In this document: positions 1 through 6,368 of the stretch, piece by piece
Layout: each line of letters begins with the position of its first letter
Position numbering within the stretch: the first letter of the stretch is position 1
DNA from: Collinsella sp.
GTDB taxonomy: Bacteria > Actinomycetota > Coriobacteriia > Coriobacteriales > Coriobacteriaceae
Assembly: GCA_022713905.1 (NCBI GenBank)
Contig: JAIHTM010000041.1
Span: forward strand, 1-14,074
DNA length: 14,074 nucleotides
Reading direction: 5' to 3'
Program-made: the position numbers and the translations under genes
Notes under the pieces: generated by a model
Databases searched by the model: none
What the model was told of the DNA's origin: nothing
What the model saw: only the letters and a program-made list of their open reading frames with translations

Positions 1-1
1 G

Positions 2-121
2 AAGCCGATTATCTTCGGCATTCCGGTCATCGGCTTCATGGGCTACGTCGTGGCCTTCGCCCTCGGCGTATGGATCGTCATCGACATCTACTTAAAGGGC
101 CGCAAAACCAAGAAGCGGTAG
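2..121 (+). CDS. C-terminal end of an unidentified membrane protein (partial)
   Basis: An open frame enters from the left edge and ends at TAG (119-121), giving 39 residues. They comprise a glycine-rich hydrophobic stretch (about residues 4-30, including GIPVIGFMGYVVAFALGVW) that must be one long or two short membrane segments, followed by a basic tail ending KGRKTKKR, which by the positive-inside rule lies in the cytoplasm. Only this tail is present, so no family can be assigned. C-terminal membrane anchors like this occur in UbiB/AarF-type kinases and many transporters, but that is a guess. The frame is clean and codon use is typical, so it is probably the end of a real gene. The lacI remnant converges on it 15 bases downstream. 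Confidence 0.6.
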   Translation, partial: KPIIFGIPVIGFMGYVVAFALGVWIVIDIYLKGRKTKKR

Positions 122-135
122 GGTATCGATTGATA

Positions 136-390
136 TCAGTCCAGCGGGAGGGTGGATTCGCGCTGGATAAGGCGGCAGGGTACGTAGTCGACACCGTGAT
201 GCGGGTTGCCGTCGATGGCATCGACCAAGTATCATGCCGCACGCCGTCCGATAGAACGCGCCGCTTGGTTTCTTCGCTAATGCGGGGCTTGTTGTGCAGT
301 GCCTTGGACGCAATGGCCAAAGAGACTCCCGCCAAGGCGGCAACGTCTTCGAGCCGTGCCGCGCGTCCGGTCAATGTCTGGGGCCATCAT
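136..390 (-). pseudogene. LacI-family regulator remnant, internally deleted copy of the gene at 9031-10053
   Basis: Read on the minus strand this is a second, wrecked copy of the intact regulator at 9031-10053. The start (ATGATG at 385-390) and the DNA-binding domain are nearly identical to the intact copy from about 257 to 390: RAARLEDVAALAGVSLA is readable. The last 30 or so codons (about 136-235) are also recognisable (YVPCRLIQRESTLPLD in another frame) but more diverged. Roughly 770 bases of the ligand-binding domain are missing, with the junction between about 235 and 257. One extra G (in the GGGG run at 380-383) also throws the frame off five codons after the start. No functional repressor can be made. 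It is an inactive relic and forms a direct repeat with the right-hand copy. Confidence 0.9.
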
Positions 391-414
391 GCCTCGATTC
401 CTCGTGTGATCAAC

Positions 415-443
415 AGTATATTTTCGTTTGTTTTTCTTGAGAA
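415..443 (-). promoter_or_regulatory. Retained promoter of the lacI remnant
   Basis: On the minus strand a -10 hexamer TATACT (420-415) lies 17 bases downstream of a -35-like TTCTCA (443-438), placing a transcription start near 408 and a short leader before the remnant's ATG at 390. The five-of-six match at -10 and the exact 17-base spacing make it plausible. The right-hand lacI copy matches this sequence only up to 10080 and then diverges inside the -10 box, so this promoter is missing there. The insertion sequence begins five bases upstream of the -35. Confidence 0.5.
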
Positions 444-447
444 AACT

Positions 448-473
448 GGCCTTTCGCTGTTTGTGGTGGGCGG
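448..473 (+). repeat. Left terminal inverted repeat of the ISL3-type element
   Basis: Begins GGCCTTTCGCTGTTTG and continues as a GGT/GGG-rich stretch. Its reverse complement is found at 1357-1382, with 16 identical bases followed by about three mismatches in the next ten. The transposase start codon lies 38 bases inside it. Confidence 0.8.
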
Positions 474-511
474 TTGTGATGTGGGGTGATGCCGGCGGGT
501 AGGTTGGAGGC

Positions 512-1353
512 ATGGATACCTCCTACCTGTTCACCGCCGCATTGCAGTTGCAGGAGCCCTGGAAGGTTGGGTCCGTGGATTTCAGGGACGCGGGCGACGG
601 CGGGCGGGGACTGCGCATCGCGATCGTCTTCGGGCCCCGGCGCGCGCTTTCATTGCCCCGAGGCCGCACGACGTGACCGACGCGGCCCCGGGCAGGGACT
701 CGACCACGGTCGAACGGTTCGCCGGGGACTTCATGGACCGCAACGGGGCGCCTGGGTGCGTGCGGCCCGTCACCTGCGACACGAGCCCCGGGTTCCAAAA
801 GGGCATCCGCGAGCACCTGCCCCATGCCAGGCGGATCGCCGACAGGTTCCACGTGGCCAGGCACGCCAACGAGGCCGTCGACAGGGTCAGGAAGGCCGAG
901 GGGCGGGAGAACGGGCCGTTGAAGAGGACGAAGCACCTGTGGCTCGGGAACGAGGCGGCCCTCTCCGGCCTGCGGCTGGAGACCAAGCGCGGCCTCACGC
1001 GGCAGCGGCTGAAGACCGCCCGCGCGTGCCGGATGCGCGAGGTCCTGCAGGACATCCACATGGACGGCCGCACGCCCGCCGGGGCATGGGGCGGGCTATG
1101 CCGCTTGCGCTCGTGGATGATGCGTTCGAGGCCCGAACCCATGAAGGAGCCCGCCCGTCTGATCCGCCGCCGCTTCGCCGAGATCGTCGCATGCTCCGGG
1201 CACCCGTACGCCAACGCCGTCCTCGAGGGTGCCGACAGCGTCATCCGGAACGTGAAGAGACGGGCCCGCGGCTTCCGCAACACGGACCACTTCGCCACCA
1301 TGATCCACCCGACCTGCGGCAAACTCGACCTCAAAGCCGTCACCGCCGCCTAA
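512..1353 (+). pseudogene. ISL3-family transposase, broken
   Basis: The start is clear: GGAGG at 506-510 then ATG at 512, giving MDTSYLFTAALQLQEPWKV, a typical ISL3 N-terminus. This frame stops at TGA 674-676 after 54 codons. A neighbouring frame briefly reads GARFHCPEA (about 636-663), the start of the zinc-binding region, so a one-base indel occurred. From about 670 another frame carries the C-terminal catalytic part to the stop at 1351-1353: the second catalytic aspartate is in VTCDTSPGFQKGI (codon 778-780), followed by DRFHVARHANEAVD, and the catalytic glutamate is in VLEGADSVIRNVKRRARGFRN. The zinc-binding region, helix-turn-helix and first catalytic aspartate are missing, an estimated 100 or more residues. 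It cannot encode an active transposase. Confidence 0.85.
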
Positions 1354-1356
1354 CCA

Positions 1357-1382
1357 CCACCCGCCGCAAACAGCGAAAGGCC
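1357..1382 (-). repeat. Right terminal inverted repeat of the ISL3-type element
   Basis: The reverse complement begins GGCCTTTCGCTGTTTG exactly as the left end does, and it starts three bases after the transposase stop codon. Together the two repeats define the element's limits. Confidence 0.8.
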
Positions 1383-1477
1383 TGTATTTTCTATACGTGC
1401 CCGCCAACATCGGTGCAGGCCTGAAGCGTGAATATCGCCTTGAATTCTTATGGACTTAGACCGGTGAAGCATAAGGA

Positions 1478-1511
1478 AACCCGGAGGTGAAAAAGGGGAA
1501 GCCTCCGGGTT
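1478..1511 (+). terminator. Strong hairpin between the insertion sequence and the operon promoter
   Basis: AACCCGGAGG (1478-1487) and CCTCCGGGTT (1502-1511) form a perfect 10-bp stem with a 14-base loop. No clear U-run follows (TCGTTCG), so it is not a canonical terminator, but its place just upstream of the operon promoter suits a block against transcription from the left. It could also be a remnant of an older gene end. The rest of 1383-1536 holds no gene or other structure that I can see. Confidence 0.5.
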
Positions 1512-1536
1512 CGTTCGCCGTATGCAACACGCAATG

Positions 1537-1552
1537 TGTTAACCGGTTGACA
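1537..1552. promoter_or_regulatory. Operator 1, LacI-type palindrome over the -35 box
   Basis: TGTTAACCGGTTGACA is a 16-bp palindrome with a single mismatched pair and the central CCGG/CG step typical of LacI-family operators. It contains the -35 hexamer TTGACA (1547-1552), so a bound repressor would occlude RNA polymerase. A second copy of the same pattern lies at 1684-1699. The obvious ligand is the LacI protein encoded at 7936-8961 at the end of the same operon; the assignment is by position and pattern. Confidence 0.7.
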
Positions 1553-1576
1553 TATAAGATACCACGGTGTTATGGT
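1547..1576 (+). promoter_or_regulatory. Operon promoter
   Basis: A perfect -35 TTGACA (1547-1552) is followed after 18 bases by TATGGT (1571-1576), a four-of-six -10 box. Transcription would start near 1583, leaving an untranslated leader of about 180 bases before the binding-protein gene at 1767. The -35 lies inside operator 1. No other convincing promoter is seen before the GH172 or GH32 genes, so this one probably drives the whole 1767-8961 block. Confidence 0.6.
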
Positions 1577-1766
1577 GAATTCAACGCAGCGGTGTGAAAA
1601 CAAATAAAGACTGAAATGAAGCCATTTCTGGATTTATTGAAAACAATCGACAACGTAGTGAAAGTGTTGGAATGCATATACTATGTTACTCGGTTAACAG
1701 GTTTTCGGAACGATGTGTGCGGCTGCGGTCGCAAAGAAAAACTGGAAATTGGAGCAAAGGAGCACC
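1577..1766 (+). other. AT-rich operon leader with a possible second promoter
   Basis: About 190 bases, noticeably AT-richer than the flanks, separate the -10 box from the first start codon. It holds operator 2 and, just before it, TATACT (1677-1682), a good -10 hexamer without a well-spaced -35. A start from this box would fall inside operator 2, so it may be a second repressed promoter. A short ATG frame at 1616-1882 overlaps the binding-protein gene in another frame and has no good ribosome binding site, so I do not count it as a gene. Confidence 0.4.
1684..1699. promoter_or_regulatory. Operator 2, LacI-type palindrome in the leader
   Basis: TGTTACTCGGTTAACA shares the TGTTA...TAACA-type arms and the CGG centre with operator 1. 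Read on the opposite strand its half-site TGTTAACCG is identical to the first nine bases of operator 1. Centres are 147 bp apart, 14 turns of B-DNA, which favours a repressor-held loop across the promoter. It overlaps the start region of the possible second promoter. Confidence 0.65.
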
Positions 1767-3104
1767 ATGACTCAGCATATTATGAAGAGTCGGGCGATGT
1801 CCGTCATCGGTGCAGGCGTCGCGGCGTTGACCATTATCGGCACGCTTGCCGGTTGCGGTGGGTCCGACACGGAGGTCACTAAGGACGATAGTGGCGCCAC
1901 CGTCATCAAATTCGGCATCAATGTGGCCAACCCCGCCAAGCAGGAGCCGGCGACCAATGACATCGTTGAAGCATTCAACAAAGCCAACAAGGGCAAGTAT
2001 AAGGTTGAGTTCGTTGCCGCCGACACCGAATCGCATGCCAAGAACATGAAGCTCGCCGCCTCTGACGGCACCTTGCCGCAGGTCTTCTGGGTCGAGGGGT
2101 CACAGGTCACCGAATTCAATGAAGCCGGTGTGCTCATGGATCTTACGGATTTTCTTGATCAGAACAGCGATGTCAAAGATGCGCTGAATGGTTCCGAGGC
2201 CGCGTTCCGGGACGGCAACGGGGTCCAGTATGGATTGCCGTACCAGAGCAATGTGCAGGGCATCTTCTACAACAAGGATGTTTTCGATAAGGCCGGCGTC
2301 GATTATCCGACCGACGACACCACATACGACGAGTTCCTTGACATGGTTGCCAAGCTCAAAGACAGCGGGGTCACGCCGCTGTCGATTGGTTCCAAGAACA
2401 GCTCGTATGCCATGTGGGAATTCAACATTTGGCTATCTCGTTATGGCTGGGGAGATGACATCGCGTCCATCCTCGACGGTAAGGGGACATTCTCCGATGC
2501 GGAGCTGGCCAAGGCCTTCGACAAGATCAAGGGGTTGGCCGATGCCGGTGCGTTCCCGGAGAATATGTCCACCATCGAGTACTTCGATGCTAAGCAGCAG
2601 TTCGATGAGGGCAAAGCCGCGATGTTCGGTACCGGCCAATGGGATTGCGCTGAATTCGATAAGAACATCGGCGATCGTATCGGATTCTGGTGGGGGCCGA
2701 AGTTCACGGATTCCTCGGCCGATCAGGAAATCGATATGAAGGTGCCTTCCGCGCCTATCGCAGTTCCGGCCACCGTTGCCGACAACGATGCCGTCAAGGA
2801 GGCAACCTATGCCTTCCTCAAGTTCTACTACAGCAAGGATGCCGCTGAACTGTCTTATAAGAGCTCCATGTTCCCGGCCACCAGTTATGACGGTCTTGCT
2901 CCGTCTTCGGACAAGTACGCGATGAATGCCATGGTCGAGGCCCTGGGCAATGGGTGGAAGTCGCCTACCGCCGCTCCTGATCTGACGGTGCCCTCCGCGG
3001 TGCAGGCATCGTTGTATGACGGGCTCTTCGGCGTTATGCAGGGAACCCATACTCCGGCCGATGCCGTCGCCAAGATGGATGGGGCGCTGGCCAACTCGAA
3101 GTAA
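1767..3104 (+). CDS. Sugar ABC transporter substrate-binding lipoprotein
   Basis: A 445-residue extracellular solute-binding protein of the family 1 (MalE/UgpB-like) type. The start is fixed by AAAGGAG (1756-1762) four bases before ATG 1767; the upstream in-frame extension lacks this. Residues 1-30 form a lipoprotein signal: basic MKSR, a hydrophobic stretch, and the lipobox LAGC with the lipidated Cys30. The mature protein would be anchored outside the membrane and deliver sugar to the permeases that follow. Aromatic-rich segments typical of sugar pockets are visible (WEFNIWLSRYGWGDD, GTGQWDCAEF, RIGFWWGPKF). Gene order, with GH172 and GH32 downstream, suggests a fructose-containing oligosaccharide such as difructose dianhydride I, inulobiose or a short fructan; the exact ligand cannot be read from sequence. 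The length is normal and the frame intact. Confidence 0.9.
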   Translation: MTQHIMKSRAMSVIGAGVAALTIIGTLAGCGGSDTEVTKDDSGATVIKFGINVANPAKQEPATNDIVEAFNKANKGKYKVEFVAADTESHAKNMKLAASDGTLPQVFWVEGSQVTEFNEAGVLMDLTDFLDQNSDVKDALNGSEAAFRDGNGVQYGLPYQSNVQGIFYNKDVFDKAGVDYPTDDTTYDEFLDMVAKLKDSGVTPLSIGSKNSSYAMWEFNIWLSRYGWGDDIASILDGKGTFSDAELAKAFDKIKGLADAGAFPENMSTIEYFDAKQQFDEGKAAMFGTGQWDCAEFDKNIGDRIGFWWGPKFTDSSADQEIDMKVPSAPIAVPATVADNDAVKEATYAFLKFYYSKDAAELSYKSSMFPATSYDGLAPSSDKYAMNAMVEALGNGWKSPTAAPDLTVPSAVQASLYDGLFGVMQGTHTPADAVAKMDGALANSK

Positions 3105-3130
3105 CGCATATCTCCCTCCTCGATGGGTGT

Positions 3131-3150
3131 GGCCGGTCTCGCAACCGGCC
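3131..3150 (+). other. Intercistronic hairpin after the binding-protein gene
   Basis: GGCCGGT and ACCGGCC form a perfect 7-bp stem with a six-base loop 26 bases after the stop codon, with no U-run. In sugar ABC operons such hairpins commonly protect the binding-protein message or reduce read-through, so that the binding protein is made in excess over the permeases. That role here is inferred from position. Confidence 0.5.
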
Positions 3151-3205
3151 GGCCATGCCGTTGTCTTAATCAACACATTGTTTTCTTCGCAGAAAGTGTG
3201 CCGTA

Positions 3206-4075
3206 ATGCATTGGCTTAGCAAAACGCGCTATAAGGTAGGGTTTCTGATTCCCACGCTTGCGGTGTATGTAGTGTTCATCATTTTGCCTATCGGCATTGC
3301 AGTGGCCTACAGTTTCACCAAATACTCAGGTATCGGCAAAGCTCGTTTCAATGGAATCGACAACTACGTGCGGCTGGTCAAAGATGATATCTTCTGGAAA
3401 TCTTTGGCCAATACTGCCATCATTTTCGTGGTGGCGTCGGTGCTGCTCCTGGTGCTTTCGTTTCTGTTGGCGCTGCTGCTCAACAGCAAACTGGCATTCG
3501 CCGATACGTCCAAGGCGCTGGTGTTCTCGCCGGCCATTATCGCTCCGATTATCGTGGGCATCATCTGGGTGTACATTCTCGACCCGAAGATCGGCGTGAT
3601 CAATGGCGTCCTGCGGGCCGTTGGTGCGGGAGACCTAGCCCAGCAGTGGATTGGCGGAACGACGCTGTCTCCGTATTCGATCGCGTTCATCTATTTCTGG
3701 CAGCAGCTTGGTTACCTGACCACCATCTTCATAGCGGGACTCAAAATGATTCCGGAAGAAGTGATGGAAGCCGTGCGCGTGGATGGCGCCAATGCCTGGC
3801 AGCGCACGATTCATGTGACCATACCGATGATGCGCTCGACCATTTCCACCGTGGTTGTGCTGATTATCACCGGAATCTTCAAGATCTTCGAGATCGTGCA
3901 GCAAACTACCGGCGGTGGACCCAACCATATGTCAGAGACGTTGGTCACCTACAGCTACTCGATGGCCTTCCAGTCCGGCGAGTACGGCTATGGCATGTCC
4001 ATCGCCACCGTGACCTTCCTCGTGTCGCTGGCAATCACCGGAATCTACTTCCTGTGCTCCAAGGAAAGGGGCTGA
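3206..4075 (+). CDS. Sugar ABC transporter permease, MalF/UgpA type
   Basis: A 289-residue inner-membrane permease with about six hydrophobic segments: the first at residues 11-35 (FLIPTLAVYVVFIILPIGIAV), others near 70-92, 105-125, 158-178, 213-230 and 262-284. The cytoplasmic coupling loop (EAA motif) is clear at residues 185-208: EVMEAVRVDGANAWQRTIHV followed by IPMMR. This is where the ATPase docks. It pairs with the next permease to form the channel for the saccharide captured by the preceding lipoprotein. The ribosome binding site is weak (AGAAAG about 10 bases before ATG 3206), so translation may be lower than that of the binding protein. No ATPase gene lies in the operon; a shared MsmK-type ATPase encoded elsewhere is the usual arrangement in bifidobacteria. 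Confidence 0.92.
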   Translation: MHWLSKTRYKVGFLIPTLAVYVVFIILPIGIAVAYSFTKYSGIGKARFNGIDNYVRLVKDDIFWKSLANTAIIFVVASVLLLVLSFLLALLLNSKLAFADTSKALVFSPAIIAPIIVGIIWVYILDPKIGVINGVLRAVGAGDLAQQWIGGTTLSPYSIAFIYFWQQLGYLTTIFIAGLKMIPEEVMEAVRVDGANAWQRTIHVTIPMMRSTISTVVVLIITGIFKIFEIVQQTTGGGPNHMSETLVTYSYSMAFQSGEYGYGMSIATVTFLVSLAITGIYFLCSKERG

Positions 4076-4081
4076 TCGGCC

Positions 4082-4912
4082 ATGATGTCGAAACGTGCAA
4101 AAACATGGTTCACCATTCTTATGGTGGTGATCACCGTCCTGATGGTGTTCCCGCTCCTGTGGATGCTCATGATGTCGTTCAAGTCGAACGCCGAAATCAT
4201 GTCCGACCCGTTGAGCTGGCCCAAGGCGTTGAATTGGGACAATTACCGCAATGCCTTGAAAACGCTGAACTATCCGAGGCTGTATCTCAATACGTTCGTG
4301 GTGTGCGTGGTCTCCCTGATCATCGAGCTGACCATCACTTTCTTCAGCTCCTTCGCTCTGGCCCGCATGACGTACAAGCGCCCCGGCCTGACTAAGGCGG
4401 TGTACGCCTTCCTCATTGCCGGCCTGAGCGTGACTCCGTTCATCCTCCTGTTCCCGGTCTACAAGATCAACATGTTCTTCGGGCTCAAGGAGCAATGGGC
4501 GTTGATCATGCCGTATGTCGCCTCATCGATTTCCTTCAACACGCTGCTGTTCGTCGGTTATCTCAAAGCGCTTCCCGCGGAGATCGACGAGGCCGCCGTC
4601 ATCGACGGCTGTTCGATATGGGATCTGATGTTCCGGGTGATCCTGCCCATGACCAAGCCGGTGATCGCTACCGTGGTGATTTTCAACGTGCTCTACATCT
4701 GGAACGAATACCCGTACGCTTCCGTGATGCTGCGCAATCAGGCCGACTATACGCTGTCCATGGGAGCCAGCTTCTTCAAGGGCACTTACACCGTGGATTA
4801 CGGCGGCATAGTCGCTTCATCGGTGATGATCATCATCCCTGAACTCATCTTCTACGGATTGTTCCAGAAGAAGATCGTCGGCGGCATGGTCGCCGGCGCG
4901 GTCAAGGGCTGA
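4082..4912 (+). CDS. Sugar ABC transporter permease, MalG/MsmG type
   Basis: A 276-residue permease starting six bases after the previous stop codon, so almost certainly co-translated. AAGGAAAGGGG (4061-4071) lies upstream of tandem ATGs at 4082 and 4085; either could be used. Hydrophobic segments occur near residues 10-32, 70-95, 108-128, 140-160, 192-208 and 243-262. The coupling motif at 167-190 reads EIDEAAVIDGCSIWDLMFRV then ILPM. The C-terminus GGMVAGAVKG is characteristic of this subfamily. The same ending appears in the permease fragment at 10081-10188, which is therefore a relic of a different but related transporter. With the MalF-type partner it forms the membrane channel of the importer. 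Confidence 0.92.
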   Translation: MMSKRAKTWFTILMVVITVLMVFPLLWMLMMSFKSNAEIMSDPLSWPKALNWDNYRNALKTLNYPRLYLNTFVVCVVSLIIELTITFFSSFALARMTYKRPGLTKAVYAFLIAGLSVTPFILLFPVYKINMFFGLKEQWALIMPYVASSISFNTLLFVGYLKALPAEIDEAAVIDGCSIWDLMFRVILPMTKPVIATVVIFNVLYIWNEYPYASVMLRNQADYTLSMGASFFKGTYTVDYGGIVASSVMIIIPELIFYGLFQKKIVGGMVAGAVKG

Positions 4913-4930
4913 CATTCGTCGCTGTCGATA

Positions 4931-4939
4931 CCCCCCCCC
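4931..4939 (+). repeat. Nine-C homopolymer between permease and GH172 genes
   Basis: A run of nine C (4931-4939) lies in the 61-base gap between the second permease and the GH172 gene, 21 bases before the ribosome binding site. Runs this long are prone to slippage, but this one lies outside any reading frame and outside a recognisable promoter, so an effect is uncertain. A similar run (ten G) lies before the regulator gene at 7920-7929. Confidence 0.7.
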
Positions 4940-4973
4940 AAAAACAACAAAATCAATGACAAAGGAGAACGCC

Positions 4974-6326
4974 ATGAGTGCAATCTCGGGAATGTTCAAA
5001 GACCTGACGAGCGTCCACCATGCTCGCAATGGTCGACTTGCCAGCTGGGATCAGCGGGGCAAGAACCAAGACTACTGGGAAGTGCCCGCCGGTGAAACCA
5101 TCACGCTTGGAGAAATCGAAGGTCCAGGCTGTATCACGCATATGTGGATGACTTCCAGCTGCCGCAGGGTTGCTGCACCCTCCATTCTCGATCCGGTCGC
5201 GCAGGCCTCTGCCGCTCCCGTAATGGAGATCCATCCCGCACTTGGCGTGATCTGGGATGACTATGATCCGTTCTATTACCGCAAGGCACTCATTCGAATC
5301 ACCTGGGATGACGAGGATACGCCAAGCGTGCTATGCCCGTTCGGTGATTTCTTCTGCATCGGCAACAGCTATCCGGGTAACTTCTCATCGTTGCCGTTCA
5401 ACGTATCGCTGAAGCCGGAAGAGGCAGGCCGTTACGGGGCTCCCTGCTCGGTCTCGTGCTACTTCCCGATGCCCTTCAACAAGAAGGCGAAGATCGAGAT
5501 CATCAACGAGAACGAGCTGCCGTTCATTCTCTACTTCAACATTGATTATGAAATGTATGCCGAGCCGCTGCCCGAGGACACCGCTTACTTCCATGCGGCA
5601 TGGCATCGTGAGAACCCGTGCGACGGCTGGGGTCCCGACCTGCAGGTCAACAGCCCGGAGGTCAACAACGTCACCAACTTCAAGGGCGAGCACAACTACA
5701 CCGTGCTGGACGTTGAAGGCACCGGTCATTACGTGGGCTGCAATCTCACCGTTAAGCATTTCCAGGGCAGCTGGTGGGGTGAGGGCAACGACATGTTCTT
5801 CATCGACGGGGAGGAGTATCCCTCGCTCAATGGCACCGGCACCGAGGATTACTTCAACCATGCATGGGGCATGCAGCGTAATGCCTATCCGTTCTTCGGC
5901 ACCATCGTCCATGAGGGAGATACGGATGGCTTCCAGGTTTCGTATCGATTCCACATCACGGACCCGGTGCGTTTCGAGAAGCATCTCAAAGTCACGATCG
6001 AGCATGGGCACGCCAATCACCTGTCCGATGATTGGAGTTCCACGGCTTACTGGTATCAGACATTGCCCACGGCGACTCCGCTGACCATTGCCCCGGTCGA
6101 GGACCGGTTGCCGGTAGTGCCGCAGCTTCCGGAACGTGTGCTGCCTCAGCCTGAGCTGACCGATGAGCAGCGTTCCGCCCGCGAGGCATATGCGGCACGG
6201 TGGAAGGAATACAAGCCCGCGCGCGATGAACAGTTCCGCATCAAGGAAGACAAAGCCCGTCGCGAGTCCGCGCTGAACACGCAATTCGCCAAGAAGCTTC
6301 GCGAAGAATTCGACGCGAAGCAGTAA
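4974..6326 (+). CDS. GH172 (DUF2961) enzyme, difructose dianhydride I hydrolase/synthase type
   Basis: A 450-residue cytoplasmic protein (no signal peptide) of the DUF2961/GH172 family. AAAGGAG (4961-4967) six bases before ATG 4974 fixes the start. With this start the two acidic catalytic residues that I recall for the B. dentium alpha-D-fructofuranosidase (alphaFFase1, Glu270 and Glu291) fall at exactly the same numbers here: E270 in GSWWGEGNDMFFIDGEEYPS and E291 in NGTGTEDYFNHAWG. Family hallmarks GPGCITHMWMT (51-60 region), YYRKALIRITWD, FGDFF and SYPGNFSSLPF are also present. The known enzyme converts difructose dianhydride I to and from inulobiose and acts on alpha-D-fructofuranosides. 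Some GH172 members act on alpha-D-arabinofuranosides instead, which remains possible. The GH32 gene immediately downstream supports the fructose reading. The C-terminal 60 residues are a charged, probably helical tail that may help oligomerisation. Confidence 0.88.
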   Translation: MSAISGMFKDLTSVHHARNGRLASWDQRGKNQDYWEVPAGETITLGEIEGPGCITHMWMTSSCRRVAAPSILDPVAQASAAPVMEIHPALGVIWDDYDPFYYRKALIRITWDDEDTPSVLCPFGDFFCIGNSYPGNFSSLPFNVSLKPEEAGRYGAPCSVSCYFPMPFNKKAKIEIINENELPFILYFNIDYEMYAEPLPEDTAYFHAAWHRENPCDGWGPDLQVNSPEVNNVTNFKGEHNYTVLDVEGTGHYVGCNLTVKHFQGSWWGEGNDMFFIDGEEYPSLNGTGTEDYFNHAWGMQRNAYPFFGTIVHEGDTDGFQVSYRFHITDPVRFEKHLKVTIEHGHANHLSDDWSSTAYWYQTLPTATPLTIAPVEDRLPVVPQLPERVLPQPELTDEQRSAREAYAARWKEYKPARDEQFRIKEDKARRESALNTQFAKKLREEFDAKQ

Positions 6327-6368
6327 GGCGACATAACCCCAACCATTAAGGGACCAAGGAGAGTTCCC

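Larger units (their letters stand above)
448..1382 (+). mobile_element. Truncated ISL3-family insertion sequence
   Basis: A 935-base element is bounded by matching terminal inverted repeats (first 16 bases identical) and contains a degraded ISL3-type transposase gene reading left to right. ISL3 elements are usually about 1.3-1.6 kb, so some hundreds of bases are missing, consistent with the gap in the transposase. The eight bases flanking each end (AGAAAACT on the left, TGTATTTT on the right) do not match, so the expected 8-bp target duplication is not visible. The flanks have probably been rearranged since insertion. The element is more GC-rich than the adjacent promoter region. It should be immobile alone but could be moved by a related transposase because both ends survive. 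Confidence 0.8.

Noticed and set aside
673..1353. 226-codon frame as an intact transposase
   Set aside because: It lacks the N-terminal DNA-binding region and the first catalytic aspartate; the true start at 512 is in a different frame.
1616..1882. Small plus-strand frame of 88 codons in the operon leader
   Set aside because: It overlaps the binding-protein gene in another frame, has no convincing ribosome binding site, and its second half is frame-shifted signal-peptide sequence.
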